NCBI GenBank assembly: GCA_031283865.1
Contig: JAITAX010000174.1
Coordinates: 1 to 10,151, forward strand
Origin: Eubacteriales Family XIII. Incertae Sedis bacterium
GTDB taxonomy: Bacteria > Bacillota > Clostridia > Peptostreptococcales > Anaerovoracaceae
DNA: 10,151 bases
Direction of reading: 5' to 3'
The notes beneath the pieces were generated by a model. It ran no database searches and was not told the DNA's origin. It was given only the letters and a program-made list of their open reading frames with translations. The position numbers and the translations under genes are program-made. Positions 1 to 5,439 of the stretch are shown here, one piece after another; the first letter of the stretch is position 1, and each line of letters starts with the position of its first letter.

Positions 1-51
1 GTTTGGGCCGATTTGGCGGAATATGATGCGTAACGCAGCGCCGGGCGCCTA

Positions 52-81
52 TTGCATTTATTGAAGCATTTGCTGTATAAT
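52..81 (+). promoter_or_regulatory. Promoter of the PH-domain gene
   Basis: A perfect -10 hexamer TATAAT lies at 76-81. TTGCAT at 52-57, 18 bp upstream, matches the -35 consensus at four of six positions. Transcription would start near 88, about 45 bases before the ATG at 133. The good -10 and the lack of a better candidate nearby support this reading; the 18-bp spacer is slightly long. Confidence 0.6.
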
Positions 82-132
82 AACAAGCGAAGAACCGTCA
101 CAGCTTATCAAAACACTGAAAGGAGCGCCCAA

Positions 133-510
133 ATGATTGATTTCAACAATGCCGGTTTTGTAAAACTGGGTCCCGCGCCCGATTCCGATTTTGAAAGTCT
201 TATTAGCCCCCTGTTCATTGACGGCGAAAGAATCCTCGCGACGTTTCGCGGTATGCGCGACGGTGTCGTTTTCACCGACAAACGCATCATCGCCATAAAC
301 GTACAGGGAATCACAGGAAAAAAGAAAGATTTCACCTCCTTGCCTTACAGCAAAATCCAAGCTTTTTCGGTCGAAACGGCCGGGGTTCTCGATCTCGACA
401 GCGAACTTGAACTGTGGTTTTCGGGACTCGGCAAGGTAAAATTCGAATTTACGAAAGCTTCTGATATCGCTAAAATATGTCAAACGATAGGCGGATTTAT
501 TCTGAAATGA
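133..510 (+). CDS. Small bacterial PH-domain protein (bPH_1 / DUF1696-like)
   Basis: This 125-residue cytoplasmic protein is essentially one bacterial pleckstrin-homology-like domain. The diagnostic stretch is residues about 45-100: 'VVFTDKRI', then 'QGITGKKKDF', 'LPYSKIQAFSVETAG' and 'DLDSELELWFSGLGKVKFEF', the usual strand order of the bPH_1 family (PF08000, formerly DUF1696). The length is normal for stand-alone members, so the gene looks intact. There is no signal peptide or membrane segment. The ATG at 133 is chosen because GAAAGGAG at 118-125 sits 7 bases upstream. An in-frame TTG at 52 overlaps the -35 element and has no ribosome binding site. The biochemical role of the family is not established; lipid or protein binding is often assumed from the fold. 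The gene has its own promoter and no obvious functional link to its neighbours. Confidence 0.85.
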   Translation: MIDFNNAGFVKLGPAPDSDFESLISPLFIDGERILATFRGMRDGVVFTDKRIIAINVQGITGKKKDFTSLPYSKIQAFSVETAGVLDLDSELELWFSGLGKVKFEFTKASDIAKICQTIGGFILK

Positions 511-541
511 GAAAGATGTCAGACATGCTCCCGAAGCCATA

Positions 542-706
542 GTGGATGCCGAGCCGGTTTGGAAGCTGCTGATCTTTGAATTTGCGGTACCGGCGGTGCT
601 GTTCGCAGGGCCGGTGTTCCCCTTCTGCATACCCTCGAAGAAAAAGTTGCGCGAAGCGAATGATGCAAAACAATTCGAACAAGATGAAAGGATGTGCGGA
701 CGATGA
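542..706 (+). CDS. Possible small single-span membrane peptide, or remnant
   Basis: A GTG-initiated frame of 54 residues fills most of the gap between the PH-domain gene and the BRO-N fragment. Its amino-acid use looks coding-like: an acidic start, about 22 mostly hydrophobic residues (roughly 9-31, with one Glu inside), then a KKK cluster and a charged tail. That is the pattern of a one-span membrane peptide with its C-terminus in the cytoplasm. The stop TGA at 704-706 overlaps the next ATG (703-705) as ATGA, which suggests translational coupling. Against it are the lack of a good ribosome binding site before the GTG, the absence of any in-frame ATG, and the short length. It could equally be the tail of a broken gene. 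I do not recognise the sequence. Confidence 0.2.
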   Translation: MDAEPVWKLLIFEFAVPAVLFAGPVFPFCIPSKKKLREANDAKQFEQDERMCGR

Positions 707-948
707 ATGAGTCCAAAAACAAAATCAAACTCTTCGAAGATAAGCGTGTGCGCACGGCATGGAACGAAGAATCCGAGGAATGGTATTTCTCCGTTGTCGA
801 TGTTGTGGGTGTGCTGACTGAAAATGATTACCAAGCGGCCCGCAATTATTGGAAGGTATTAAAAAAACGCCTGAAAGACGAAGGTAATCAGTCGGTTACG
901 GATTGTAACCAACTGAAAATGAAATCGTTGGAGAAAAAGGATGAATGA
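703..948 (+). pseudogene. Truncated BRO-N domain protein (N-terminal fragment)
   Basis: The 81 residues match the start of a BRO family N-terminal domain of the DinD/phage-antirepressor type. Recognisable parts are 'KIKLFEDKRVRTAWNEE', 'EEWYFSVVDVVGVL', 'ARNYWKVLKKRLKDEG' and 'VTDCNQLKM'. Intact relatives run to roughly 200-300 residues and continue past this point with 'DGK-R-TDV' and an 'IPSPKAEPFK'-like segment, which are absent. The frame ends in a lysine-rich tail and TGA. Reading one base on after the A run near 934-938 gives 'RMNDI' and then another stop, which faintly resembles the missing continuation and suggests a frameshift followed by a deletion. The ATG at 703 is chosen over a GTG at 694 because AAAGGA at 687-692 is 10 bases from the ATG and only 1 base from the GTG. 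BRO-N domains bind nucleic acid; this fragment probably does not fold into a complete protein. Confidence 0.7.
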
Positions 949-956
949 CATATAAT
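928..956 (+). promoter_or_regulatory. Promoter of the chimeric lipoprotein gene
   Basis: TATAAT at 951-956 is preceded, at an exact 17-bp spacer, by TTGGAG at 928-933 (four of six matches to TTGACA). Transcription would start near 963, about 64 bases before the ATG at 1027. The -35 element lies inside the last codons of the BRO-N fragment and the -10 lies just past its stop. Confidence 0.6.
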
Positions 957-1026
957 CTGTGCAGCAAGAATATTGTCGAAGCTCGGCGAGGCCTATTGAT
1001 CGCCGGGCAAAGCGGAGGCAAAGAAC

Positions 1027-1686
1027 ATGGCAAGAGAACGGAAAACACTCCCCAAAAACTTTAAGGAACTGCTTGCGGCCGGGGACATTTCCGCGCTGAA
1101 AGCGGTTTTCGACATCTGCGAAACAGATGCCACTGAAAGCAACGCGAAGCGCCTAATCGCGATTGCAAAACACAAAACGGCAACCCGCGCGGCGCTGCTC
1201 GCTTCGACGGCGCTGCTTGCCGTCTTTGCGCTTACGGCCTGCGCGCTCGGCGCGGGGAGCCAAAGCGACGCCGATAATCCGGCGGACGTCGTCGATTTGG
1301 TCAGGAACTTCGGGTCGCAATTTCAGTGGGTTCAACTGATAGCCCCCGCCCCTACGCCGGAACGGGGGATATCGGAAAAATATTCTGATTTTGTAACGAC
1401 GGAGCTGTTGGAAAAGTGGACGGACAATCCCGAAACCGCGCCCGGCCGCGTCGGTTCAAGCCCATGGCCGGATCGGATAGAGGACATACGCGCGGTGCGG
1501 CTGTCCGAAACCCGATACACGGTCGACGGCACGGTTATTTGGATTTCAAGCGCCGAACTCAAGAGCGGCGGCGCGGCTTTCGTGCAACCCATACAGCTGC
1601 GCGTCGTAAAAAGCGGCGCGGAATGGAAGATCAGCGAAGTGATCCTTGGCGAGAATTTGGAGGGTATTGGAAAAATTGAACCTTAA
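1027..1686 (+). CDS. Chimeric gene: ankyrin-family N-terminus fused to a secreted lipoprotein
   Basis: This 219-residue product falls into two parts. Residues 1-35 ('MARERKTLPKNFKELL', 'GDISALKAVFDICE') look like the start of a cytoplasmic ankyrin-repeat protein family seen in Clostridia (recognised from memory), but no ankyrin repeats follow. Residues 41-72 form a lipoprotein signal: a basic stretch (KRLIAIAKHK), a hydrophobic core (about 55-68) and the lipobox LTAC with Cys72. Residues 80-219 are a soluble, probably extracytoplasmic domain containing 'DFVTTELLEKW' and 'APGRVGSSPWPDRI' and ending in alternating strands ('PIQLRVVKSGAEWKISEVILG'), possibly an NTF2-like fold. GGAGG at 1014-1018, 8 bases before the ATG, makes this start convincing. 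No ATG, GTG or TTG lies in frame near residues 38-50, so the signal peptide has no start of its own. The signal thus sits unusually far from the N-terminus. The product may be a membrane-anchored protein rather than a mature lipoprotein. The gene converges on the ABC permease gene with an 11-bp gap. Confidence 0.7.
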   Translation: MARERKTLPKNFKELLAAGDISALKAVFDICETDATESNAKRLIAIAKHKTATRAALLASTALLAVFALTACALGAGSQSDADNPADVVDLVRNFGSQFQWVQLIAPAPTPERGISEKYSDFVTTELLEKWTDNPETAPGRVGSSPWPDRIEDIRAVRLSETRYTVDGTVIWISSAELKSGGAAFVQPIQLRVVKSGAEWKISEVILGENLEGIGKIEP

Positions 1687-1697
1687 AACCGCCGGCC

Positions 1698-2549
1698 CTA
1701 TTTATGCGTTTCGCTCCGCGCGAACAGCCACGTTCCGACCGCCAGAAACAGCGCCGTCAAACCGAGGATCGCGGCGGACGTCACGGCGGGGTTGAACAGC
1801 ACAACCGCGTCGTATTCGGGCGTACCCGCGCAGACGACGGCCCGCACGAGATCGAGGCAGTAGGTCATCGGCATAAGCCGCGAGAGGACGAGCAGCAGAC
1901 CGCTCGAATCGGCGATTGGGATGATCGCGCCGGACAGGAACATCTGCGCCATCGGAACGAGCATAATCGCGATATTCGCGGCCCTGCGGTTTCGGATCGA
2001 ACCGAGCAGCAACATGCCGAACGCGCCCGCCGCAAGGCACATCAGCGGCGACAGGGCGAGTACCGCGAGCAGCTGCCCCGCCCCGAGGCGTATGCCCATA
2101 AACAGCCCGACCGCCAGCGTTCCGAAGCATGATACAATCGCCAAGAAAGCCGAGCCGAGTATCGTGCCGACGACAATCGAATACCGCGACACGGGCGCGA
2201 CGAACATCTCCTGCGTGAAATCCGTTTCCCTGTCCTCGACCAGTCCCGAAAGCCCTTGGCAGGTCATCATAAACAGCATGTTCACGAGCATACCGATCAG
2301 CATGAAGCGCCCGTAATCGAAGCCCAGGCCGCCCGCCATATTCTGCGAGAGGTTGCCGCCGATCATATACATCATCACGATGGGCATTATGAGACTCATA
2401 ATCAGCGTCGCGGGCGATTTCAGCGTCAGCAGTACGCCGCGCGCGACAATCGTCACGGTCGCGTTCAATTCGCGGGCAGCGCGCGACATGCGCTTTTTTT
2501 CGGCGGAGACAGCCGTCGCGCCGCCCCGCGCGGTCACGGTCATATCCAT
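1698..2549 (-). CDS. ABC exporter permease, DrrB / ABC-2 type
   Basis: This 283-residue integral membrane protein is the membrane half of a drug- or lipid-type ABC-2 exporter and pairs with the ATPase encoded just upstream. About six hydrophobic segments are visible (roughly 45-64, 80-102, 124-151, 156-184, 190-212 and 250-276). The conserved cytoplasmic motif of ABC-2 permeases lies between the second and third, as 'GLVEDRETDFTQEMFVAPVSR' split around residues 102-122. The N-terminal 40 residues are polar and cytoplasmic. The ATG at 2549 overlaps the TAA of the ATPase gene by one base (TAATG), and AAAGGAGG at 2558-2565 lies 8 bases upstream, so translation is probably coupled. An upstream in-frame ATG at 2615 lies within the ATPase gene and is rejected. 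The length is normal. The substrate cannot be read from the sequence. Confidence 0.9.
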   Translation of the reverse strand: MDMTVTARGGATAVSAEKKRMSRAARELNATVTIVARGVLLTLKSPATLIMSLIMPIVMMYMIGGNLSQNMAGGLGFDYGRFMLIGMLVNMLFMMTCQGLSGLVEDRETDFTQEMFVAPVSRYSIVVGTILGSAFLAIVSCFGTLAVGLFMGIRLGAGQLLAVLALSPLMCLAAGAFGMLLLGSIRNRRAANIAIMLVPMAQMFLSGAIIPIADSSGLLLVLSRLMPMTYCLDLVRAVVCAGTPEYDAVVLFNPAVTSAAILGLTALFLAVGTWLFARSETHK

Positions 2550-3349
2550 TACGCGGACCTCCTTTCGGTTTTTGTCAGGTAGGCGATGTACGCGTCCTCC
2601 AAGGTGGGCAGGCACACCCTCGGGGTCGGGTCGTATTCGAGCGTTCGCTTCAGCTCGCCCGGCGAGCAGCAGGCGGCGATTTTGCCGTGGTTGATGATGC
2701 AGACCTTATCGACGTTCTCCGCTTCGTCGATGTAATGCGTCGTGAGAAAGACCGTCGTGCCGTTCTCGCGGCGGGACCGGTTGATGTACTCCCACAGCCC
2801 GCGCCGCGAAACAGCGTCAAGCCCCGTTGTCGGCTCGTCGAGAAACAGGATTTTCGGCGTGTGAATGAGCGAACGGATGATCTCCAGCTTCCGCTGCATA
2901 CCGCCCGACAGCTTCTTGATCGGTTTGAACATCGCATCCGATATCCCGACGATTTCCGCCAGTTCCCGGACGCGGTCGCGGTAGGCCCTCGGCATCAGCC
3001 CGAAAGTCGGGCGATAGCCGTATACGCCGTACAGACAGGCGTGAAAGCGGATGTTCTCCTCCGCCGTCAGCTGCGGGTCAAGGCTCGGCTTCTGAAATAT
3101 TATTCCGATGTTCTCCCGCACCTCCTTGGCCTGCCGCTGCGCGTCATAGCCCGCGATCAGCACCTCGCCGCCCGTCTTGGTGAGCGTCGTCGTAAGAATT
3201 GAGATCGTCGTGGTCTTGCCTGCCCCGTTCGGACCGAGAAAGGCAAAAAACTCGCCCTCGTCGACGCTGAAGCTGATGTCGTCCACCGCGTTGTACCGCG
3301 CCTTGTCGTAGCGCTTCACGAGATTGTTGACCTCCAGAATTTTGTTCAT
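2549..3349 (-). CDS. ABC exporter ATPase, DrrA type
   Basis: This 266-residue protein is a complete nucleotide-binding domain that powers the adjacent permease. Visible motifs are Walker A GPNGAGKT (39-46), Q-loop Gln86 in 'IIFQKPSLD', signature LSGGM (147-151), Walker B ILFLDEP (167-173), D-loop 'GLD' (176-178) and H-loop His205 in 'LTTH'. The C-terminal 'PTLEDAYIAYLT' is typical of the DrrA/daunorubicin-resistance branch, and the whole protein has the length of that group. The ATG at 3349 is chosen because AAAAGGAGG at 3357-3365 lies 7 bases upstream. An in-frame ATG at 3394 lies upstream of the predicted transcription start. It forms an operon with the permease gene, and its promoter carries a four-copy 11-bp repeat shared with the neighbouring response regulator promoter. 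That makes it the likely target of that regulator (inference). Confidence 0.95.
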   Translation of the reverse strand: MNKILEVNNLVKRYDKARYNAVDDISFSVDEGEFFAFLGPNGAGKTTTISILTTTLTKTGGEVLIAGYDAQRQAKEVRENIGIIFQKPSLDPQLTAEENIRFHACLYGVYGYRPTFGLMPRAYRDRVRELAEIVGISDAMFKPIKKLSGGMQRKLEIIRSLIHTPKILFLDEPTTGLDAVSRRGLWEYINRSRRENGTTVFLTTHYIDEAENVDKVCIINHGKIAACCSPGELKRTLEYDPTPRVCLPTLEDAYIAYLTKTERRSA

Positions 3350-3379
3350 GGGATTGCCTCCTTTTGATTTGATATGTCC

Positions 3380-3434
3380 GGTATACCGTATCAAATTAAA
3401 CGGAGCTTAAACCCTGTTTAAACGGAATGTAAAC
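3380..3434 (-). promoter_or_regulatory. Promoter of the ABC exporter operon with four 11-bp-spaced regulator boxes
   Basis: On the minus strand the hexamers GTTTAC (3434-3429), GTTTAA (3423-3418), GTTTAA (3412-3407) and GTTTAA (3401-3396) are separated by exactly 5 bp each, a strict 11-bp period over four copies. The last box is followed after exactly 10 bp by TATACC (3385-3380), a plausible -10. No good TTGACA-like -35 is present at the right distance. Direct repeats of about 11 bp with the proximal box covering the -35 position are how PhoB/PhoP-type OmpR-family activators bind. Transcription would start near 3373, giving a leader of about 24 bases that includes the ribosome binding site. 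Confidence 0.75.
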
Positions 3435-3440
3435 CCCTCG

Positions 3441-4514
3441 TTACAATTCGGAGGCGGCCGGCGGCAGGATCACCGTAAACGCCGTACCCCTGCCGGCTTC
3501 GCTGTCAACCGTCACGCTGCCGCCGTGCATATCGACGATTTTCTTGACGATGGACAGTCCGAGGCCGTTGCCGCCGAGCGCGCGGTCGCGGGATTTGTCC
3601 GCCTTGTAGAATCGCTCGAAGATGTGCGGCCTGTCGCTCTCGGCGATGCCGACGCCGCTGTCCGCTATCGTGACGGCGATTCGCTCCCCGTCCGCCGCCA
3701 GCGCGACGCGGATATCGCCGCCCGCCGGCGTGAACTTGATCGCGTTGTGAAGCAGGTTCAGCCAGACCTGCGACAGCAAATCCTCGTCGCCGATATACGC
3801 GCATTTCGCCAAATCCGCTTCGATGTTCAGCGACTTTGCCGACCATTGCGGCTCAAGCGTCAGCGCGATCCTCTGAAGCTGCCTGTCCAATCGGAAGCTT
3901 CGCAAATTCAGGGCCTCTTTCTCGTTGTCGAGCGCCGAAAGCTTCAGCAGCTTGTCGCTCAGGCTCGAAAGCCGTTTGGTTTCGGCCTCTATGATCTCGG
4001 CGTAGCGGCGGCGGTCGTCCGCGGGCAGCGCGTCGTCTTTCAGCAGGGCCGCGAAGCCGCCTATACTCGTCAGCGGCGACTGAATTTCATGCGACGCGTT
4101 CGATATGAAATCCTGCCGCATGCTCTCCAAGTCGCCCAAATCCCGCGCCATCCTGTTGAACGCGTCCGCCATTTCGCTGTGCGGGTCGCGCTCGTCCGTA
4201 CGGATCAATACGTTGAAATTGCCGCGCGCCACTTCGCTTATCGCGTCAAGAATCTGCGTATGCGCGTTTTCCGCGCGCGCGTGAACGTCGAATCCGCGTT
4301 GGCGTATCCCCGCAAGCATCCACAGGATCAGCATGAACGACAGCGCGCCCGCGAGCGCGCCGACAAAGGCATTGGGCGCCCAAAGGCTGTGCAGTGCGAC
4401 AAGACCGCTCAGGCCCGAAACGCCGAGCAGCATACCCGCGACAATGTAGCCGGGATGCGGCTTGCCGCGGCCGCCGGGCAACCTTTTTATGTCGCTGTCC
4501 GGGAATTTTTTCAT
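3441..4514 (-). CDS. Sensor histidine kinase, HisKA type with short outer loop
   Basis: This 357-residue membrane kinase is the partner of the response regulator encoded upstream. In order: a basic cytoplasmic start; two hydrophobic segments (about 22-44 and 48-70) joined by only a few residues around 'WAPN'; a HAMP-like linker (about 71-125); the HisKA dimerisation domain with 'SHEIQSPL' and phospho-acceptor His142; then the ATPase domain with N-box Asn257 in 'LLHNAIKF', G1 'DSGVGI' (285-290), F-box 'IFERFYK' (298-304) and G2 'GGNGLGL' (314-320). All catalytic motifs are present. With almost no extracytoplasmic domain it fits the intramembrane-sensing class, which often works with ABC transporters in antimicrobial-peptide or envelope-stress responses; that role is inference here. 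The ATG at 4514 overlaps the regulator's TGA as ATGA, so translation is coupled. Confidence 0.93.
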   Translation of the reverse strand: MKKFPDSDIKRLPGGRGKPHPGYIVAGMLLGVSGLSGLVALHSLWAPNAFVGALAGALSFMLILWMLAGIRQRGFDVHARAENAHTQILDAISEVARGNFNVLIRTDERDPHSEMADAFNRMARDLGDLESMRQDFISNASHEIQSPLTSIGGFAALLKDDALPADDRRRYAEIIEAETKRLSSLSDKLLKLSALDNEKEALNLRSFRLDRQLQRIALTLEPQWSAKSLNIEADLAKCAYIGDEDLLSQVWLNLLHNAIKFTPAGGDIRVALAADGERIAVTIADSGVGIAESDRPHIFERFYKADKSRDRALGGNGLGLSIVKKIVDMHGGSVTVDSEAGRGTAFTVILPPAASEL

Positions 4515-5185
4515 AAGGCCGTTTCCAATCGGTAGCCGAGGCCGCGCACGGTGATGATCCTGAATCCGCAGCTTTCGGCCGGAAAGCGCTCCCGCAGCCG
4601 GCTGATATGCACGTCCAGCGTCCGTTCATTCCCGTCGAAATCATAGCCCCAAACGTCCTCGATCAATTGATCGCGGGAAAAGGTCCTGCCCGGAAAGCCC
4701 GCGAGCTTAAACAGCAATTCAAACTCTTTCATCGGAATGTCCTCGCTCACGCCGCCCAGGCTGACCGTGCGGCTGCCCCGGTCTACGACGAGCCGACCGA
4801 CCGTCACGGACTGCGAGGCTTCGATTTTGTAACGTCTGAGCAGCGCCCTGACGCGCAAGATCAGCTCGTCGCCCGCAAAGGGTTTTGTCAGATAATCGTC
4901 CGCGCCGAGTTCGAAGCCCTTGACTTTCGCGGGCAGCTCCGCCTTTGCCGTGAGCAGCAGGACGGGCAGGTTCTCGTAATATTTCCGCAAATTGCGCGTC
5001 AATTCGTAGCCGTCCATATTCGGCATCATGATGTCGACGATCGCGAGCGCGACGCTCGCATCCGTTTTGCGGAGGGCCTCGCGCCCGTCCGCAGCCTCGA
5101 CCGCCTCAAAGCCGCCGTTTTTCAGCAGCGTTCGCACAAGCTCCCGGATGTGCGGATCATCGTCCGCGATTAGGATTTTCGGCAT
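4511..5185 (-). CDS. Response regulator, OmpR/PhoB family
   Basis: This 224-residue transcription factor has a receiver domain (about 1-118) and a winged-helix DNA-binding domain (about 127-222). The receiver shows the acidic pocket (Asp8-Asp10), phospho-acceptor Asp51 in 'IVDIMMPNMDG', switch Thr79 and Lys101 in 'LTKPF'. The output domain has the usual 'PMKEFELL', recognition-helix region 'RTLDVHISRLRERF' and wing 'ITVRGLGYRL'. The ATG at 5185 is chosen because GAGG at 5194-5197 lies 8 bases upstream; an in-frame GTG at 5194 overlaps that site. It is the first gene of the regulator-kinase pair and is followed by the kinase with an ATGA overlap. Its promoter holds two copies of the 11-bp repeat found at the exporter operon, so it probably regulates itself (inference). 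It resembles VanR/PhoP-like regulators in general, and no specific named orthologue can be claimed. Confidence 0.95.
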   Translation of the reverse strand: MPKILIADDDPHIRELVRTLLKNGGFEAVEAADGREALRKTDASVALAIVDIMMPNMDGYELTRNLRKYYENLPVLLLTAKAELPAKVKGFELGADDYLTKPFAGDELILRVRALLRRYKIEASQSVTVGRLVVDRGSRTVSLGGVSEDIPMKEFELLFKLAGFPGRTFSRDQLIEDVWGYDFDGNERTLDVHISRLRERFPAESCGFRIITVRGLGYRLETAL

Positions 5186-5204
5186 GGCTTTCACCTCGAA
5201 TATC

Positions 5205-5237
5205 AGTATGGCGCACGAATGTAAACGGAGTTTAAAC
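5205..5237 (-). promoter_or_regulatory. Promoter of the regulator-kinase operon with two 11-bp-spaced boxes
   Basis: On the minus strand GTTTAA (5237-5232) and GTTTAC (5226-5221) are 11 bp apart. The second is followed after exactly 10 bp by CATACT (5210-5205), a -10-like hexamer. This is the same box and the same box-to-minus-10 distance as at the exporter promoter (3380-3434). The predicted start near 5198 would leave a very short leader with the ribosome binding site almost at its 5' end, which is a weak point of this assignment. Confidence 0.6.
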
Positions 5238-5316
5238 GTTACCGTTCAAAAATTCAATCAAACCGCCGCGCAAAAAACAAACAAGCAACAAAGGACTGTA
5301 AACACGCGCCCCGCTG

Positions 5317-5325
5317 TGCTATAAT
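5317..5325 (+). promoter_or_regulatory. Extended -10 promoter of deoD
   Basis: TGCTATAAT at 5317-5325 is a perfect extended -10 element (TGn plus TATAAT). The -35 region is poor: CTGTAA at 5296-5301 with an 18-bp spacer is the best match. Extended -10 promoters tolerate this. Transcription would start near 5332 and leave a leader of about 108 bases before deoD. Confidence 0.6.
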
Positions 5326-5339
5326 CAAGCTGTCACCGC

Positions 5340-5371
5340 ACGGGCGGACGCCCAAGGCGCGCGCCCGTTTT
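5340..5371 (+). other. GC-rich hairpin followed by a short T run in the deoD leader
   Basis: ACGGGCG (5340-5346) pairs perfectly with CGCCCGT (5362-5368), and the right arm runs into TTTT (5368-5371). A competing small hairpin, GGGC (5342-5345) with GCCC (5350-5353), uses the same left arm. The arrangement resembles a leader attenuator, but the T run is only four bases and no known riboswitch or tRNA-binding motif is visible. Confidence 0.3.
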
Positions 5372-5439
5372 GTCCGAAATTCGGTACTGTTCAGACCCCG
5401 CGCGGCCCGCCGCCGGGATCGGGAGAAAGGAAAATCGCA

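Noticed and set aside
1..62. Possible 3' ends of an upstream plus-strand gene (one frame ending TAA at 31-33, another ending TGA at 60-62).
   Set aside because: Ten to twenty open codons at a window edge are expected by chance, two frames compete, and no homology is recognisable.
58..834. Long open frame on the minus strand covering the PH-domain and BRO-N genes.
   Set aside because: It is antisense to two recognisable plus-strand domains with good ribosome binding sites, and its product resembles no family.
945..1064. Short plus-strand frame of 39 codons bridging the BRO-N fragment and the chimeric gene.
   Set aside because: It overlaps the promoter and the start of the well-supported chimeric gene in another frame and resembles nothing known.
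3525..4535. Long plus-strand open frame opposite the histidine kinase gene.
   Set aside because: It is a mirror frame of a GC-rich gene whose real product has all kinase motifs; the mirror protein is rich in Arg, Gln and Val and has no domain.
5238..5270. Further upstream regulator boxes beyond the two at the response regulator promoter.
   Set aside because: The hexamers at the next two 11-bp positions match GTTTAM poorly, so only two copies can be claimed.
5298..5303. An extra GTAAAC hexamer in the deoD promoter region, considered as a further regulator box.
   Set aside because: It is a single copy with no partner at 11 bp, and its orientation relative to deoD is opposite to that of the boxes relative to their genes.
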